Of a stretch of DNA of 64,000 nt, positions 8,112-16,445 are shown piece by piece. The stretch spans positions 1,243,501 to 1,307,500 of the forward strand of contig NZ_OY764902.1 in assembly GCF_963668665.1 (NCBI RefSeq), written 5' to 3'. Position numbers and translations under genes: made by a program. The notes beneath the pieces are model-generated. The model had not been told where the DNA came from, did not search any database, and was given only the letters and a program-made list of their open reading frames with translations. This DNA comes from an uncultured Anaeromusa sp. (GTDB lineage Bacteria > Bacillota > Negativicutes > Anaeromusales > Anaeromusaceae). How positions within the stretch are numbered: position 1 is the first letter of the stretch; each line of letters starts with the position of its first letter.

Positions 8112-9263
8112 TTATTGCACCACGGCCGCTTTTTGAGCGGGCGGCGTATTTTTACTTTTAGAAACCAACACTTGGCCGTTAATCATCACCACGCTGATCC
8201 CCGGCAAATCCCCTGCCTTAAACGCTCCAAGGGCATCGTTCGCCACTGAGCCCATCGGCGCATCCATCAACACAAGATCCGCCTCTTTTCCCGGCGCAAT
8301 TTCTCCCGTATTTAGACCGTAGGCGCGAGCCGTATTGCCTGTAGCCATAGCAACGGCCAATTCCGGCGCGAGATCTGTCATCGATGCGGCAAAAGCAATA
8401 TTGCGTAAAATACCCAATGGAATTAAGCCGGTGCCGGACGGAGCGTCGTTGCCGAAAATAACGCGTTCAAACGCTCCAAGCTTGATTATCTTTTCCAGCA
8501 CGAACTGCGCTGTCTTAGGATTGCCGCACTGGACAATCTCCACGGTCAAGTCTGTATCCGTCAATATTTTTTCGATTTCTTCCTCCGAAATCGACGTCGG
8601 ACCGCCATTAATATGGGACACCACATCCGGCTTAACAACCATGACATCGGCGGCGCTTACTGTCGAGCTTCCTGGAATAGACGTCCCGCCGGTATGCATC
8701 TGCACTTTAAAACCGTATTTACGAGCCCATTCGACCATCACAGCCGCTTCTTCCGGCTTTTTCACGCTGCCAAGGCCAATCTCGCCAACTAGCCAGCAGC
8801 CGGCTTTTTGCAGTTCCGCAAAATCCTCTTCCACCAAGCCCTTTTCCAAAATCAGCGCACCCCCGTGCACCTTGACTCCTGCTGGCGGCGCCTTGTAAAA
8901 AGACTTACTCGCCACCACGGCCAGCGCCTTCGCACCGACCGGATCACTCGGACGCCCAGCCGTATGACATTCCCCTGCAGAAATCATGCTTGTCACGCCG
9001 CCGTGCAACGCGCTGGCAATATAGCCGAGCGTACTTTGACGCGGTGCAAAATCGCCAAGAGTCGTATGCACATGCGAGTCAAACAGCCCCGGCGTCGCCG
9101 TAGAGCCATTTGCATCGATAATCTGCGCGCCTGTCGCCGTCAAAGCGGTCCCGACGGCCTCAATCCGCCCGTCTTCAATTAAAATAGAATCGCCTTCTAA
9201 AATAGGACTCTTCACATTACCGTTTACAATCCTGCCAATGTTTTGAATCAGTACTTTGCCCAT
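8112..9263 (-). CDS. ena: Enamidase
   Basis: This 383-residue amidohydrolase should hydrolyse 1,4,5,6-tetrahydro-6-oxonicotinate to 2-formylglutarate and ammonia. It has the metal-binding HVH at residues 64-66 (GLFDSHVHTTLGDF), a second histidine region QMHTGGTSIPGSS, HINGGPTSISEEE and the aspartate segment VIFGNDAPSGTG. Length is close to that of the characterised E. barkeri enamidase. The ATG at 9263 follows AAGGAGCTGGAGGC; the longer frame upstream runs into the leader hairpin and is rejected. It is the first enzyme gene of the operon and sits behind its own copy of a promoter and leader module (9305-9440). Confidence 0.9.
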   Translation of the reverse strand: MGKVLIQNIGRIVNGNVKSPILEGDSILIEDGRIEAVGTALTATGAQIIDANGSTATPGLFDSHVHTTLGDFAPRQSTLGYIASALHGGVTSMISAGECHTAGRPSDPVGAKALAVVASKSFYKAPPAGVKVHGGALILEKGLVEEDFAELQKAGCWLVGEIGLGSVKKPEEAAVMVEWARKYGFKVQMHTGGTSIPGSSTVSAADVMVVKPDVVSHINGGPTSISEEEIEKILTDTDLTVEIVQCGNPKTAQFVLEKIIKLGAFERVIFGNDAPSGTGLIPLGILRNIAFAASMTDLAPELAVAMATGNTARAYGLNTGEIAPGKEADLVLMDAPMGSVANDALGAFKAGDLPGISVVMINGQVLVSKSKNTPPAQKAAVVQ

Positions 9264-9304
9264 GCCTCCAGCTCCTTTGAACGTATGTCTGAATTCAGTC
9301 AAAA

Positions 9305-9440
9305 AGAAATGCCGCATGAAGGATGACCTTCACACGGCATTGTGCGTATCTGTCCAAGATTTGACTTGGTCTTATTATAACAGCACTCTGACTATATTAA
9401 AAATATTAAATTCAAATCGTCTTATCTGTTTTTTGTATAA
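9305..9440 (-). promoter_or_regulatory. Promoter/leader module of the enamidase operon (copy 1 of a duplicated module)
   Basis: Read on the minus strand, this segment has a -10 box TATAAT (9379-9374) preceded by an AT-rich block (about 9390-9425) that is almost identical to one upstream of the importer gene (11017-11048), including the dyad ATATT-N3-AATAT. Downstream of the -10 is a hairpin at 9308-9341: a 15-bp stem that is fully paired as minus-strand RNA if two G-U pairs are allowed, with a 4-nt loop, followed by TTCTTTTTG. No good -35 box is seen, which fits an activator-dependent promoter, presumably the nearby LysR protein. The hairpin lies between promoter and start codon and could act as an attenuator, or terminate the importer transcript. 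Confidence 0.6.
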
Positions 9441-9444
9441 CCAG

Positions 9445-10821
9445 CTAGGCGGATATCTTCTCGGAAACAGAAACCGTTTCCAAGTTCTGATCTTTCGTTT
9501 CAATACCGAGAAAGGCTACTGCTAAGCCTGCAACCACGAAGCCCATCGCCACCACGGACAAGGTTGCGTATAAGCCAATCACAGGAAATAGGAATCCTAC
9601 CACTGACGGCGCCAGAATGCCGCCGATACGCCCCAACGAATTGGCCATACCCGTTCCCGTACCCCGCACCTCGGTCGGATAGTTCTCCGGCGTATACGCA
9701 AAGACTACCGAATACGCGCCTGCCAAGAATAAGATGGTAACCGTACCGCAAGCCAGCATCACCTCTACAGGCAGCTTGTTGGCCAGCGCCCAGCCGTACA
9801 CAACACTCGTAACCCCGGCCAAAAGCAAATACACCACTGTCGGCTTTTTGCGTCCCACTTTATCCGCCAGGTACGATCCCAAAATGCCGCTGGGAATCCA
9901 AACCAGGTTCATCACAAACACATAGCCTATGGAGGCGTAAATCGAATAGCCGGCTTGCTTCAGCAGCGTAGGCAGCCATGTATTAAGACCCCAATAGCCA
10001 AACATTAGCGCAAACCAAAGAATCCAAAGCATCACCGTCCGTTTAGCAAAACCGCCCCGAAAAAGAACGGAAAACTTATTCCCCTTCTCGGTGTGTACTT
10101 TCGCCACAGGCTTCGCCGCAGGCAACGTCTTGCCTGTTTCTTTTTCGATAGATGATTCCAGCAATGACAGCTGTTTTTCCGCCTCCGCCGCATCACCTTT
10201 AATCATAAACCAACGGGGAGACTCCGGAATGCCCATCCGCAAAAACCAGATCAACAGTGCAGGGGCCACACCTGCAAAAAAAGCGCTTCTCCAGCCAAAC
10301 TCAGGAACAATCAAAAAGCTGACGCCCGCAGCCAACAGTACGCCGCCGCCCCAAAGGGCTTCCGTCAAACCGTTGAGCCTGCCGCGATACGCATTCGGCA
10401 TCATCTCGCTGACATACGTAAACACCACCGGCTGTTCCCCGCCCATGCCGAGACCTGTAATAAAACGCATCACCAAAAGCGCTTCATAGGAATTAATAAA
10501 TCCGGTAACAGCAGTTCCCAGAGAAAAGATCAATAACGTATATTTGAAGACACGCAGTCGTCCAAAATGATCCGCCAGCGTTCCTCCCAAAAGAGCTCCG
10601 ATAAACATGCCTAAAAAAGAAATGCTAAATACAAAACCGATTTGAACCGGCGATAACGCCAGCTCCTTAGCCAAGGACGGCATGATGAAGCTCAAGAGCA
10701 AAATGTCGTAAGCATCAAACAAATACCCGGCGGCAATTAAAGTAAAAATCTTCTTGTGCGTCTTAGAGAACGGCAATCGTTCCATCCGACCAACTACGGC
10801 TTCCATCGTCAAAGCGCTCAT
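9445..10821 (-). CDS. MFS transporter, NiaP-like (probable nicotinate importer)
   Basis: This 458-residue protein has about 12 membrane segments and the major facilitator hallmarks GGTLADHFGRLRVF (loop 2-3) and YLADKVGRKKPTV (loop 8-9). The sequence around GLGMGGEQPVVFTYVSEMMP and IPESPRWFMIKGD is typical of the aromatic acid/NiaP branch of the family. Its place next to the nicotinate enzymes and behind the same regulatory module makes nicotinate uptake the likely job. The start at 10821 follows AAAAGGAGG. Aromatic acid transport is the alternative. Confidence 0.85.
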   Translation of the reverse strand: MSALTMEAVVGRMERLPFSKTHKKIFTLIAAGYLFDAYDILLLSFIMPSLAKELALSPVQIGFVFSISFLGMFIGALLGGTLADHFGRLRVFKYTLLIFSLGTAVTGFINSYEALLVMRFITGLGMGGEQPVVFTYVSEMMPNAYRGRLNGLTEALWGGGVLLAAGVSFLIVPEFGWRSAFFAGVAPALLIWFLRMGIPESPRWFMIKGDAAEAEKQLSLLESSIEKETGKTLPAAKPVAKVHTEKGNKFSVLFRGGFAKRTVMLWILWFALMFGYWGLNTWLPTLLKQAGYSIYASIGYVFVMNLVWIPSGILGSYLADKVGRKKPTVVYLLLAGVTSVVYGWALANKLPVEVMLACGTVTILFLAGAYSVVFAYTPENYPTEVRGTGTGMANSLGRIGGILAPSVVGFLFPVIGLYATLSVVAMGFVVAGLAVAFLGIETKDQNLETVSVSEKISA

Positions 10822-10914
10822 CGAAACAACCTCCTTTTAAAATCCATCCAGCAGCAGAATCGATATGCTACGTTTCTTTTCCCCCTTTTCGACTATGTTC
10901 GTCAAAAACATAAA

Positions 10915-11068
10915 AATGCCGTGTGAAGTCCGGAACTTCACACGGCATTGTGTATGCGGCAATTTAGTATTTTATTATGCTTCTTGACTTGGCCTAATTA
11001 TAGCAGTATCATCACCATATTGAAAATATTAAATTCAAATCGTCTTATTCAATTTTTGTATAATGGGG
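10915..11068. promoter_or_regulatory. Divergent promoter region of importer and LysR gene (copy 2 of the module)
   Basis: Toward the importer (minus) there is a -10 TATAAT at 11002-10997, an upstream AT-rich block 11017-11048 shared with the enamidase module, and a perfect 14-bp hairpin with a 7-nt loop at 10915-10949. On the minus strand that hairpin is followed by TTTTT, so it looks like a terminator placed in the leader. Toward the LysR gene (plus) there is TTGACT at 10984, 17 bases, then TATCAT at 11007, and a second possible TATAAT at 11059. The ATATT-N3-AATAT dyad at 11017-11029 is a candidate LysR-protein site. Confidence 0.6.
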
Positions 11069-11076
11069 AACGATTT

Positions 11077-11970
11077 ATGACGTACAAACAATTAGAATAT
11101 TTTTTGGCTATTGCCGAAACAAGCAATATGACCGCTGCCGCAAAAAAGCTGAACATTTCCCAGCCGCCGCTCAGCTATCAGCTCAAGCTGCTGGAAAAAG
11201 AACTGCAAGTCCAATTGTTCAGCCGCGAAGGCCACGCGCTTCACATCACCAACGAAGGCCGTATTTTCCAGGATAAAGCCCAGCAAATACTATCCTTAAC
11301 CAACCAGTCCATTTCCTTGATGCAAAACATGAACAACGAAACCGTCGGCACGCTCACGATCGCTACGGTTCCTTCCGTCTGCGGCTGCGTCCTGCCTCAA
11401 AGCATTCAAACGTTCCAACAAGCCTATCCGGAAGTCCACTATAAAATCTATGAATGCAACAGTTTTCGCGCCATGGAGCTTCTTGACAACGGCTTAGTCG
11501 ATCTGGCTTTTGTGCGGGCTCCCTTTAAGCAAGAACGCTATCATGCAGCGCCTGTCAAAAATCCTTTTCTGAAAGAGCATCAACAAGACTTTTTCGTTGC
11601 CATTGGAGCGTCAAAATTTTTTACCGATACGGCCTCTTCCGCCATCACCTTAGAACAGCTAACCGGCAAGCCGCTTATTGTACACCGGCGCTATAAAAAA
11701 ATTTTAGATCAGCTTTGCGCAGAAAAAAACATCTCTTTGAAAATTGTTTGCGAAAATGATTATATTGGCTCTTCTTTTTACTTGATCGACGCTGAAATCG
11801 GCGTTGCCGTTATGCCCTACACGTCGGCCATGCTGTATGACAATAAAAAATCACTGCTTCTCAAAAAAATTGAACAACCATCCATTGACTCGCAAGTCTA
11901 TGTAATTACCAAGAGAAACAGCGCTTTACCTACAGCGGCAAAAAAATTCATAAAACAACTGCAAGAATAA
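11077..11970 (+). CDS. LysR family regulator of the nicotinate cluster
   Basis: This 297-residue protein begins with the LysR winged helix-turn-helix (MTYKQLEYFLAIAETSNMTAAAKKLNISQPPLSYQ split over residues 1-36), followed by the periplasmic-binding-protein-like effector domain. The start is the ATG at 11077; a longer frame would translate the promoter. It is transcribed away from the importer gene with the regulatory module between them, the classic layout for a LysR activator and its target. The ligand is likely nicotinate or a pathway intermediate (inference). It ends just before a strong hairpin. Confidence 0.92.
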   Translation: MTYKQLEYFLAIAETSNMTAAAKKLNISQPPLSYQLKLLEKELQVQLFSREGHALHITNEGRIFQDKAQQILSLTNQSISLMQNMNNETVGTLTIATVPSVCGCVLPQSIQTFQQAYPEVHYKIYECNSFRAMELLDNGLVDLAFVRAPFKQERYHAAPVKNPFLKEHQQDFFVAIGASKFFTDTASSAITLEQLTGKPLIVHRRYKKILDQLCAEKNISLKIVCENDYIGSSFYLIDAEIGVAVMPYTSAMLYDNKKSLLLKKIEQPSIDSQVYVITKRNSALPTAAKKFIKQLQE

Positions 11971-11978
11971 TGATTTTA

Positions 11979-12020
11979 AAAATAGGCCTGCTAAAGCAAT
12001 TTGCTCTAGCAGGCCTATTT
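11979..12020. terminator. Bidirectional terminator between LysR gene and small metal-binding protein gene
   Basis: A hairpin with arms AATAGGCCTGCTA and TAGCAGGCCTATT around an A/T-rich loop lies between the converging genes. It has A-runs on the left and T-rich sequence on the right, so it can serve both directions. Confidence 0.8.
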
Positions 12021-12021
12021 C

Positions 12022-12270
12022 TCACCATCTCCAAGGTTCCCAGGACTCCATGGCCGCTGTAATCTGCTCCGGCGTCGTCTTCTCCGGCAGATAATCCAGT
12101 TTCACCTGCCCGTTATGCCCGAATAGGGGCATATGCAGATGCACTTGATTGACTCCCGGCAAATCCAGCAAATATTGCTCCAACGCCTGCTTGCTCCCCT
12201 TCGGAATCCCCGTAATTCGCAGCACCAGGCGCGCCTCCCCCGGCGCGGAGCATCCACAGCCTTTACACAT
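12022..12270 (-). CDS. Small HMA-like metal-binding protein
   Basis: This 82-residue protein starts at the ATG at 12270 behind GGGAGG. The N-terminus has a cysteine cluster, MCKGCGCS, and the rest looks like a heavy-metal-associated fold (ITGIPKGSKQALEQYLLDL, then VKLDYLPEKTTPEQITAAME), though the usual CxxC loop of such domains is replaced by the N-terminal cluster. A role in metal binding or handing over is inferred. It stands alone; the next gene on this strand is more than 200 bases upstream. Those 245 bases hold no further gene that I can support. Confidence 0.7.
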   Translation of the reverse strand: MCKGCGCSAPGEARLVLRITGIPKGSKQALEQYLLDLPGVNQVHLHMPLFGHNGQVKLDYLPEKTTPEQITAAMESWEPWRW

Positions 12271-12515
12271 GTTCTTGCCTCCCTGCCTTTCTACACAACA
12301 AAAACAACAGCCGCCTATAAAAAAAACCACAAAGAAGAGACTCTCGCTGAAGTCCTTTTCTTAGTGGATATGTAGTGCAATGGAATCTAGCAACTAAAGA
12401 GCAATGGTATATTTTTACTTTTACTATACCGTTCAAAATCCTTGCCGTCAAGGTTCTCACTTTGACTTTCTTGAAAAATTTTACTTTTTTGCTTACTACA
12501 AGACTCGCCCTCGCC

Positions 12516-12974
12516 TCAAGCCTTAGAATTCCCTTCTGCTGTCAATTGCTGCAACAAGCGCTCCAGCTCCGCCGCAAAACGAGCGTCATCCTCCGCCTGG
12601 CGTTTACGCGGCCCCTTCGTTCGCCCGCCGCCGCGGCGTACTTTCGCTTTGATTTCCCTCTCCTCCAACAGAAAATCCATTTTCTCGGATCGATACTCAC
12701 TCCCAGAGGGGCTTAAACAGCACGCTTTCTTAGCCAGTACCAACGCCGCCAAACCCCAATCCTGAGTAATAACCAAATCATTCGCTTCCGTCAAGTTCAC
12801 GATCTTCAAATCCGCCTCCTGCGAAGCATTCCCTACCGTGATATGCTGATCCGAAACAATCTGATGGTTGAAGCTTGCCACCGTCACTACCGAAAGCCCC
12901 CAGCGAACTCCCGCCGCCAAGCAATGCTGCAACACCGCTTTCGGACAAGCGTCTGCATCAATTATTAGTTTCAT
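12516..12974 (-). CDS. UPF0178 (YaiI/YqxD) family protein
   Basis: This 152-residue protein matches the DUF188/UPF0178 family, whose members have a PIN-like nuclease fold but no settled function. The conserved start [13 protein letters not shown] and the later [14 protein letters not shown] and [12 protein letters not shown] are all visible. The ATG at 12974 follows GGAGGG; the longer frame is not supported. The autotransporter gene upstream ends only 14 bases before this start, so the two may share a transcript. Confidence 0.9.
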   Translation of the reverse strand: MKLIIDADACPKAVLQHCLAAGVRWGLSVVTVASFNHQIVSDQHITVGNASQEADLKIVNLTEANDLVITQDWGLAALVLAKKACCLSPSGSEYRSEKMDFLLEEREIKAKVRRGGGRTKGPRKRQAEDDARFAAELERLLQQLTAEGNSKA

Positions 12975-12988
12975 CTTTCCCTCCAACA

Positions 12989-14578
12989 TTACCAAGATTT
13001 ACTCAGCTTCCATTGTCCTTGAAGCCCCCGTTCACTGCCAAAGCTTTTTTCCACCTGCCCTTGGAGCAGCCATCCTCCCGGCAGCGCTCGCTGCGCCCCT
13101 ACGCTCAACACATACCGTTGCCGGCCGCCAAAGCTATGCGCTTCTTCCCCTGAAACAAGAGCGATCGCATCGCCCTTGAATTCGCGGATATAATCGCCGC
13201 GAAGCCAAACACTTTGGGGTAATTGTTGTGCCGTCAGCGACGCATGGCGAACTTCCAAACCCGCACGCCCTTGCAACGACGCGCCCTGCTTGACGGAAAC
13301 CGTCGCTCCCAGTTTATCTGAAATCGCCGCATGATCTACAGATACATATAAAAGCTGCACCTGCGGTTCTACTGTCAGTTCGGCCGTACGTCGCAGCGTA
13401 ATCCCATGTTCCAGCGAAGCTGCCACCATGCTGCCTCCATAACGTTGACGCAAACCATAACCATAATAGCCGGGAACTTCATTATCAATGCTCAGATGCC
13501 CATACAAAAAAGATCCCTGCCAATACGGCGACACAGCACTCCCAATGCCGCTTCGCTGTACACCGTACACGCCGCCGTAGTTTGCCGACAGTTGATTCGT
13601 CACATTGGCAGCGCTCTGACTTAAACTGCCGCGTCCTTGTCCAACTACAATCCCCCAGTAAGCCTGCTGATCCAGTCCGGTTTTTAACGGACGATCCCAG
13701 CCCAGATGCAAACCATAGGACTGATTATGAAAGGAATTCCCTGCGTTATCTACATATGCGCCATTCCTTCCATAGGGCTGCATCCACAAGCCCTCCGCAG
13801 ACGCTTTATGAGTCCGCAGCTCCAGCAAATGCTGCGACACGTCGCCCAAAGCTTCTCTACCTAAACGCTGCGCGCCCACCAAAGCCTGACTGTAGCTGCT
13901 CAAATAATTAGGCGCGTACAACGCGTACACCAGCCAGTTCATCGTATTCTCCGACTGGCCGCTGCGCTTCCAGTATTGATAGGCCCCTCCGCTGCGACTT
14001 TCCCCGTTTTGGGACATCGGCGACGCCTCGCCGGCCACAAGCGTTGTGCCGGCCGGTACAGAGATAACGTAAATATCCTGCAAATCAGAGCCCCATTGCT
14101 TTAAAATAGCCTGACGGTTTCGAGAGTCCTCCACCGAATAATAAGACGGCGACCACCAAGCTCCCAAAAAGCCCTGGGCAATTTCATTTGCATTTTGATG
14201 ATTGCCCCGGCGCAGGAGCTGCAGAGGCGCTGTCGTCTCTACAAGTCGCACCTGCGTATCCGTATAGCCGTTTTGGCTTGTAAAAGAATAGAAATTGCCG
14301 TACGAATTGACCGACGCAAACTTCGTAAACCCTGCATTAACCAGAATCTGGCGTTTCTGCTCCAATAGCGCCGCCGTTACTCCCGGCACAATCTTCGCCG
14401 CAGCCTGGCCCGACACACTTTGAGTCGGCTCCAAACCCTGCGCTTGAATCTGCGCGTCAATAACCGCCAATTGTTCGTTCCAGACCGTCACTTGCGCTGC
14501 ATCTGCAGCGGCAACGGACATAAATAACAGCTGTATGTATAGGCAAAAAACACCAATTCGAACCGCATCCTTGCGCAT
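12989..14578 (-). CDS. Autotransporter with beta-barrel domain and uncharacterised passenger
   Basis: This 529-residue protein has a signal peptide (residues 1-28, ending near AAADAAQ), a passenger of about 225 residues, and from about residue 255 an autotransporter beta-barrel ([37 protein letters not shown]) that ends in a terminal Trp as outer-membrane proteins do. The start is the ATG at 14578 behind AAGGAGGAG. The passenger is not a repeat-rich stalk; it looks globular, with [34 protein letters not shown] and [12 protein letters not shown] do not recognise its family. It diverges from a secreted adenosine deaminase and is close to a second autotransporter, which suggests a surface-exposed or released enzyme. 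Confidence 0.88.
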   Translation of the reverse strand: MRKDAVRIGVFCLYIQLLFMSVAAADAAQVTVWNEQLAVIDAQIQAQGLEPTQSVSGQAAAKIVPGVTAALLEQKRQILVNAGFTKFASVNSYGNFYSFTSQNGYTDTQVRLVETTAPLQLLRRGNHQNANEIAQGFLGAWWSPSYYSVEDSRNRQAILKQWGSDLQDIYVISVPAGTTLVAGEASPMSQNGESRSGGAYQYWKRSGQSENTMNWLVYALYAPNYLSSYSQALVGAQRLGREALGDVSQHLLELRTHKASAEGLWMQPYGRNGAYVDNAGNSFHNQSYGLHLGWDRPLKTGLDQQAYWGIVVGQGRGSLSQSAANVTNQLSANYGGVYGVQRSGIGSAVSPYWQGSFLYGHLSIDNEVPGYYGYGLRQRYGGSMVAASLEHGITLRRTAELTVEPQVQLLYVSVDHAAISDKLGATVSVKQGASLQGRAGLEVRHASLTAQQLPQSVWLRGDYIREFKGDAIALVSGEEAHSFGGRQRYVLSVGAQRALPGGWLLQGQVEKSFGSERGLQGQWKLSKSW

Positions 14579-14743
14579 AAGCTCCTCCTTCGCAGAAAAA
14601 ATTCCTCTCCGCCTGCTGCCCTGTACATTCTCGTCTGCCTGTGAGAATCCTGCAAAAGAAACACTGCTAACTTTATTTTCTGCACAGGAATCCTGCTTTT
14701 TCTCCAGAATATTGAGGTTCATAAGTAATTTCCGGTTCAGGGG

Positions 14744-14814
14744 TGGTTCAAGGGGACGGTTCTGCTGAACCAAGCCAGGACCGCGTGGTTCACGAGAACC
14801 GTCCCCCTGAACCA
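14744..14814. repeat. REP-like palindrome upstream of adenosine deaminase gene
   Basis: Arms TGGTTCAAGGGGACGGTTCT and AGAACCGTCCCCCTGAACCA face each other over about 31 bases. Much the same pair of arms occurs again at 16341-16412, on the far side of the adenosine deaminase gene. The GGGGACGGTTCT core resembles REP sequences mobilised by RAYT transposases in other Firmicutes (family resemblance from memory). Confidence 0.8.
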
Positions 14815-14842
14815 AAAAACAAGAAAAAGCGAGGTTTTGAGC

Positions 14843-16333
14843 ATGAAACATAGAAAAAAGGTTTCGACCGCGTTATGTGCGTTTTTTATACTCCTGAGCG
14901 TTCTTCTCCTTCCTGCCGCTGTCGTTTGCGCTGGCGACTCCGTCGAGAAAGACACCAGCCCCCAAGTTGCTCAATACTTTGAAAACGCCAAGAAAAACGA
15001 AGCCGAGCTTGTCGCCTTTTTGCACAAAATGCCCAAAGGCGCAGATCTGCACAATCATCCTTGGGGCGCGGTCTACACGGAAACGCTGCTAGACTCGGCC
15101 ATCGCCCAAAACCTCGTTTTTGACCGCACGGCCAAAGCCTTTGTCAAAGAAACCACAACCCCCTGCTATACCGCGCAAGAGTTAAAACAAAGCAATTCTA
15201 AAATGGGCGAAGCTCTCTCCGCTCTTTCCCTGCGCAATCAACCGAAAGAAAAAGAGAATGGTCATGACCATTTCTTCGATTCCTTTGGGCGTTTTGCCGC
15301 CGCCGTACCTAGCGAAGAAGACTTGCTGCGCGAACAAGTAGGGCGAGCCATCAGTCAGAAAATCCGTTACTTGGAACTCATGACCGAACCGCCGCGTGAA
15401 GAAGAAGCGATTCGCACCTGGCTGCAGCAGATGGAGGCGGCGCGCCGTGAGACCATCTCCCAAGCCGGCGGCGCCTGGAATGTGGACGTAGCTTATATCG
15501 TTCCCATCAATCGCAACGCCCTGCCGAACTCCTTGAAAAGCGGACCATGGAACCAAGAAGTTTACGAGGAATTTTTCACGCAAGAAGTACGCCAAGCGCT
15601 TACCTCGATTGTTCGTTTTTCCGACCAAGGCATCCGCAGCCTTACTTTTTTAGATCCTGAGGATTCCTGGATTTCCCGCACCCAGTTTACTGCGCAAATG
15701 CGTATTTTAGACCGCGAATGGCGCCGCCTGGTTGCAGAAAATCCAGCTAACGCCGATAAACTAAAGGTCAACCTTCATGCCGGCGAGCTTACTTTGGCTT
15801 ATTCGCCGTATGAACCCATGCGCAACCGCATCAGCCAAAGCATCGCCTTGGGACATGCCTCACGCATCGGCCATGGCCTCAGCATTCAGTGGGAAGACGA
15901 CGTCTACGGCCTGCTGCGTCAAATGCGGGACCATAAAACCGCCGTAGAAATCTGCCTAACCAGCAACGACGGCATCCTAAATGTCGCTGGCGGCGACAAG
16001 CATCCCTTCCGCTTGTATTGGAACGCCGATGTTCCTGTAACGCTCTGCACGGACGACGAAGGCATCTCCCGCAGCAATCTGACCATGGAATACGCCAGGG
16101 CCGCCCAATGGTTCGGCCTGAGCTACGGCCATCTCAAGTGGCTGGCCTTCAGCAGCCTGGAGTATTCTTACCTGCCCGGAGAAAGCCTCTTTATCAACGG
16201 CGACTTCAACCGCCTCAAAACCGCCCCGCCCCAAGGTTCCGTCAAAGCCGCCTTGGAACAGCAGCTGCGCGAGGATTTTCAGCGTTTTGAAGCCGATATG
16301 GAGAGAAACATACTTCTCATGAAACGTCGCTAG
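14843..16333 (+). CDS. Secreted adenosine deaminase-family protein
   Basis: This 496-residue protein has an N-terminal signal peptide (KKVSTALCAFFILLSVLLL, cleavage near CAG) and an adenosine deaminase fold. Catalytic features are all present: the zinc-binding His pair H70 and H72 (GADLHNHPWG), VNLHAGELTL with the third His and catalytic Glu region, RIGHGLSIQ, and VTLCTDDEGIS with the metal-binding Asp. It should deaminate adenosine or a related purine nucleoside outside the cytoplasm, in the periplasm or after release. The ATG at 14843 follows GAGG eight bases upstream. It is flanked on both sides by near-identical palindromes. Confidence 0.9.
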   Translation: MKHRKKVSTALCAFFILLSVLLLPAAVVCAGDSVEKDTSPQVAQYFENAKKNEAELVAFLHKMPKGADLHNHPWGAVYTETLLDSAIAQNLVFDRTAKAFVKETTTPCYTAQELKQSNSKMGEALSALSLRNQPKEKENGHDHFFDSFGRFAAAVPSEEDLLREQVGRAISQKIRYLELMTEPPREEEAIRTWLQQMEAARRETISQAGGAWNVDVAYIVPINRNALPNSLKSGPWNQEVYEEFFTQEVRQALTSIVRFSDQGIRSLTFLDPEDSWISRTQFTAQMRILDREWRRLVAENPANADKLKVNLHAGELTLAYSPYEPMRNRISQSIALGHASRIGHGLSIQWEDDVYGLLRQMRDHKTAVEICLTSNDGILNVAGGDKHPFRLYWNADVPVTLCTDDEGISRSNLTMEYARAAQWFGLSYGHLKWLAFSSLEYSYLPGESLFINGDFNRLKTAPPQGSVKAALEQQLREDFQRFEADMERNILLMKRR

Positions 16334-16340
16334 GTTTACC

Positions 16341-16412
16341 TGGTTCAGGGGGACGGTTCTTCCGATTCAGTCTGAGCGGTTTTTGGTTCAGGAGAACCGT
16401 CCCCTTGAACCA
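16341..16412. repeat. REP-like palindrome downstream of adenosine deaminase gene
   Basis: Arms TGGTTCAGGGGGACGGTTCT and AGAACCGTCCCCTTGAACCA around a loop of about 32 bases. Sequence and layout match the copy at 14744-14814; the loops differ. Confidence 0.8.
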
Positions 16413-16445
16413 AAAGCCGCGCACCAACAAGAGGGGGATTTTTCT

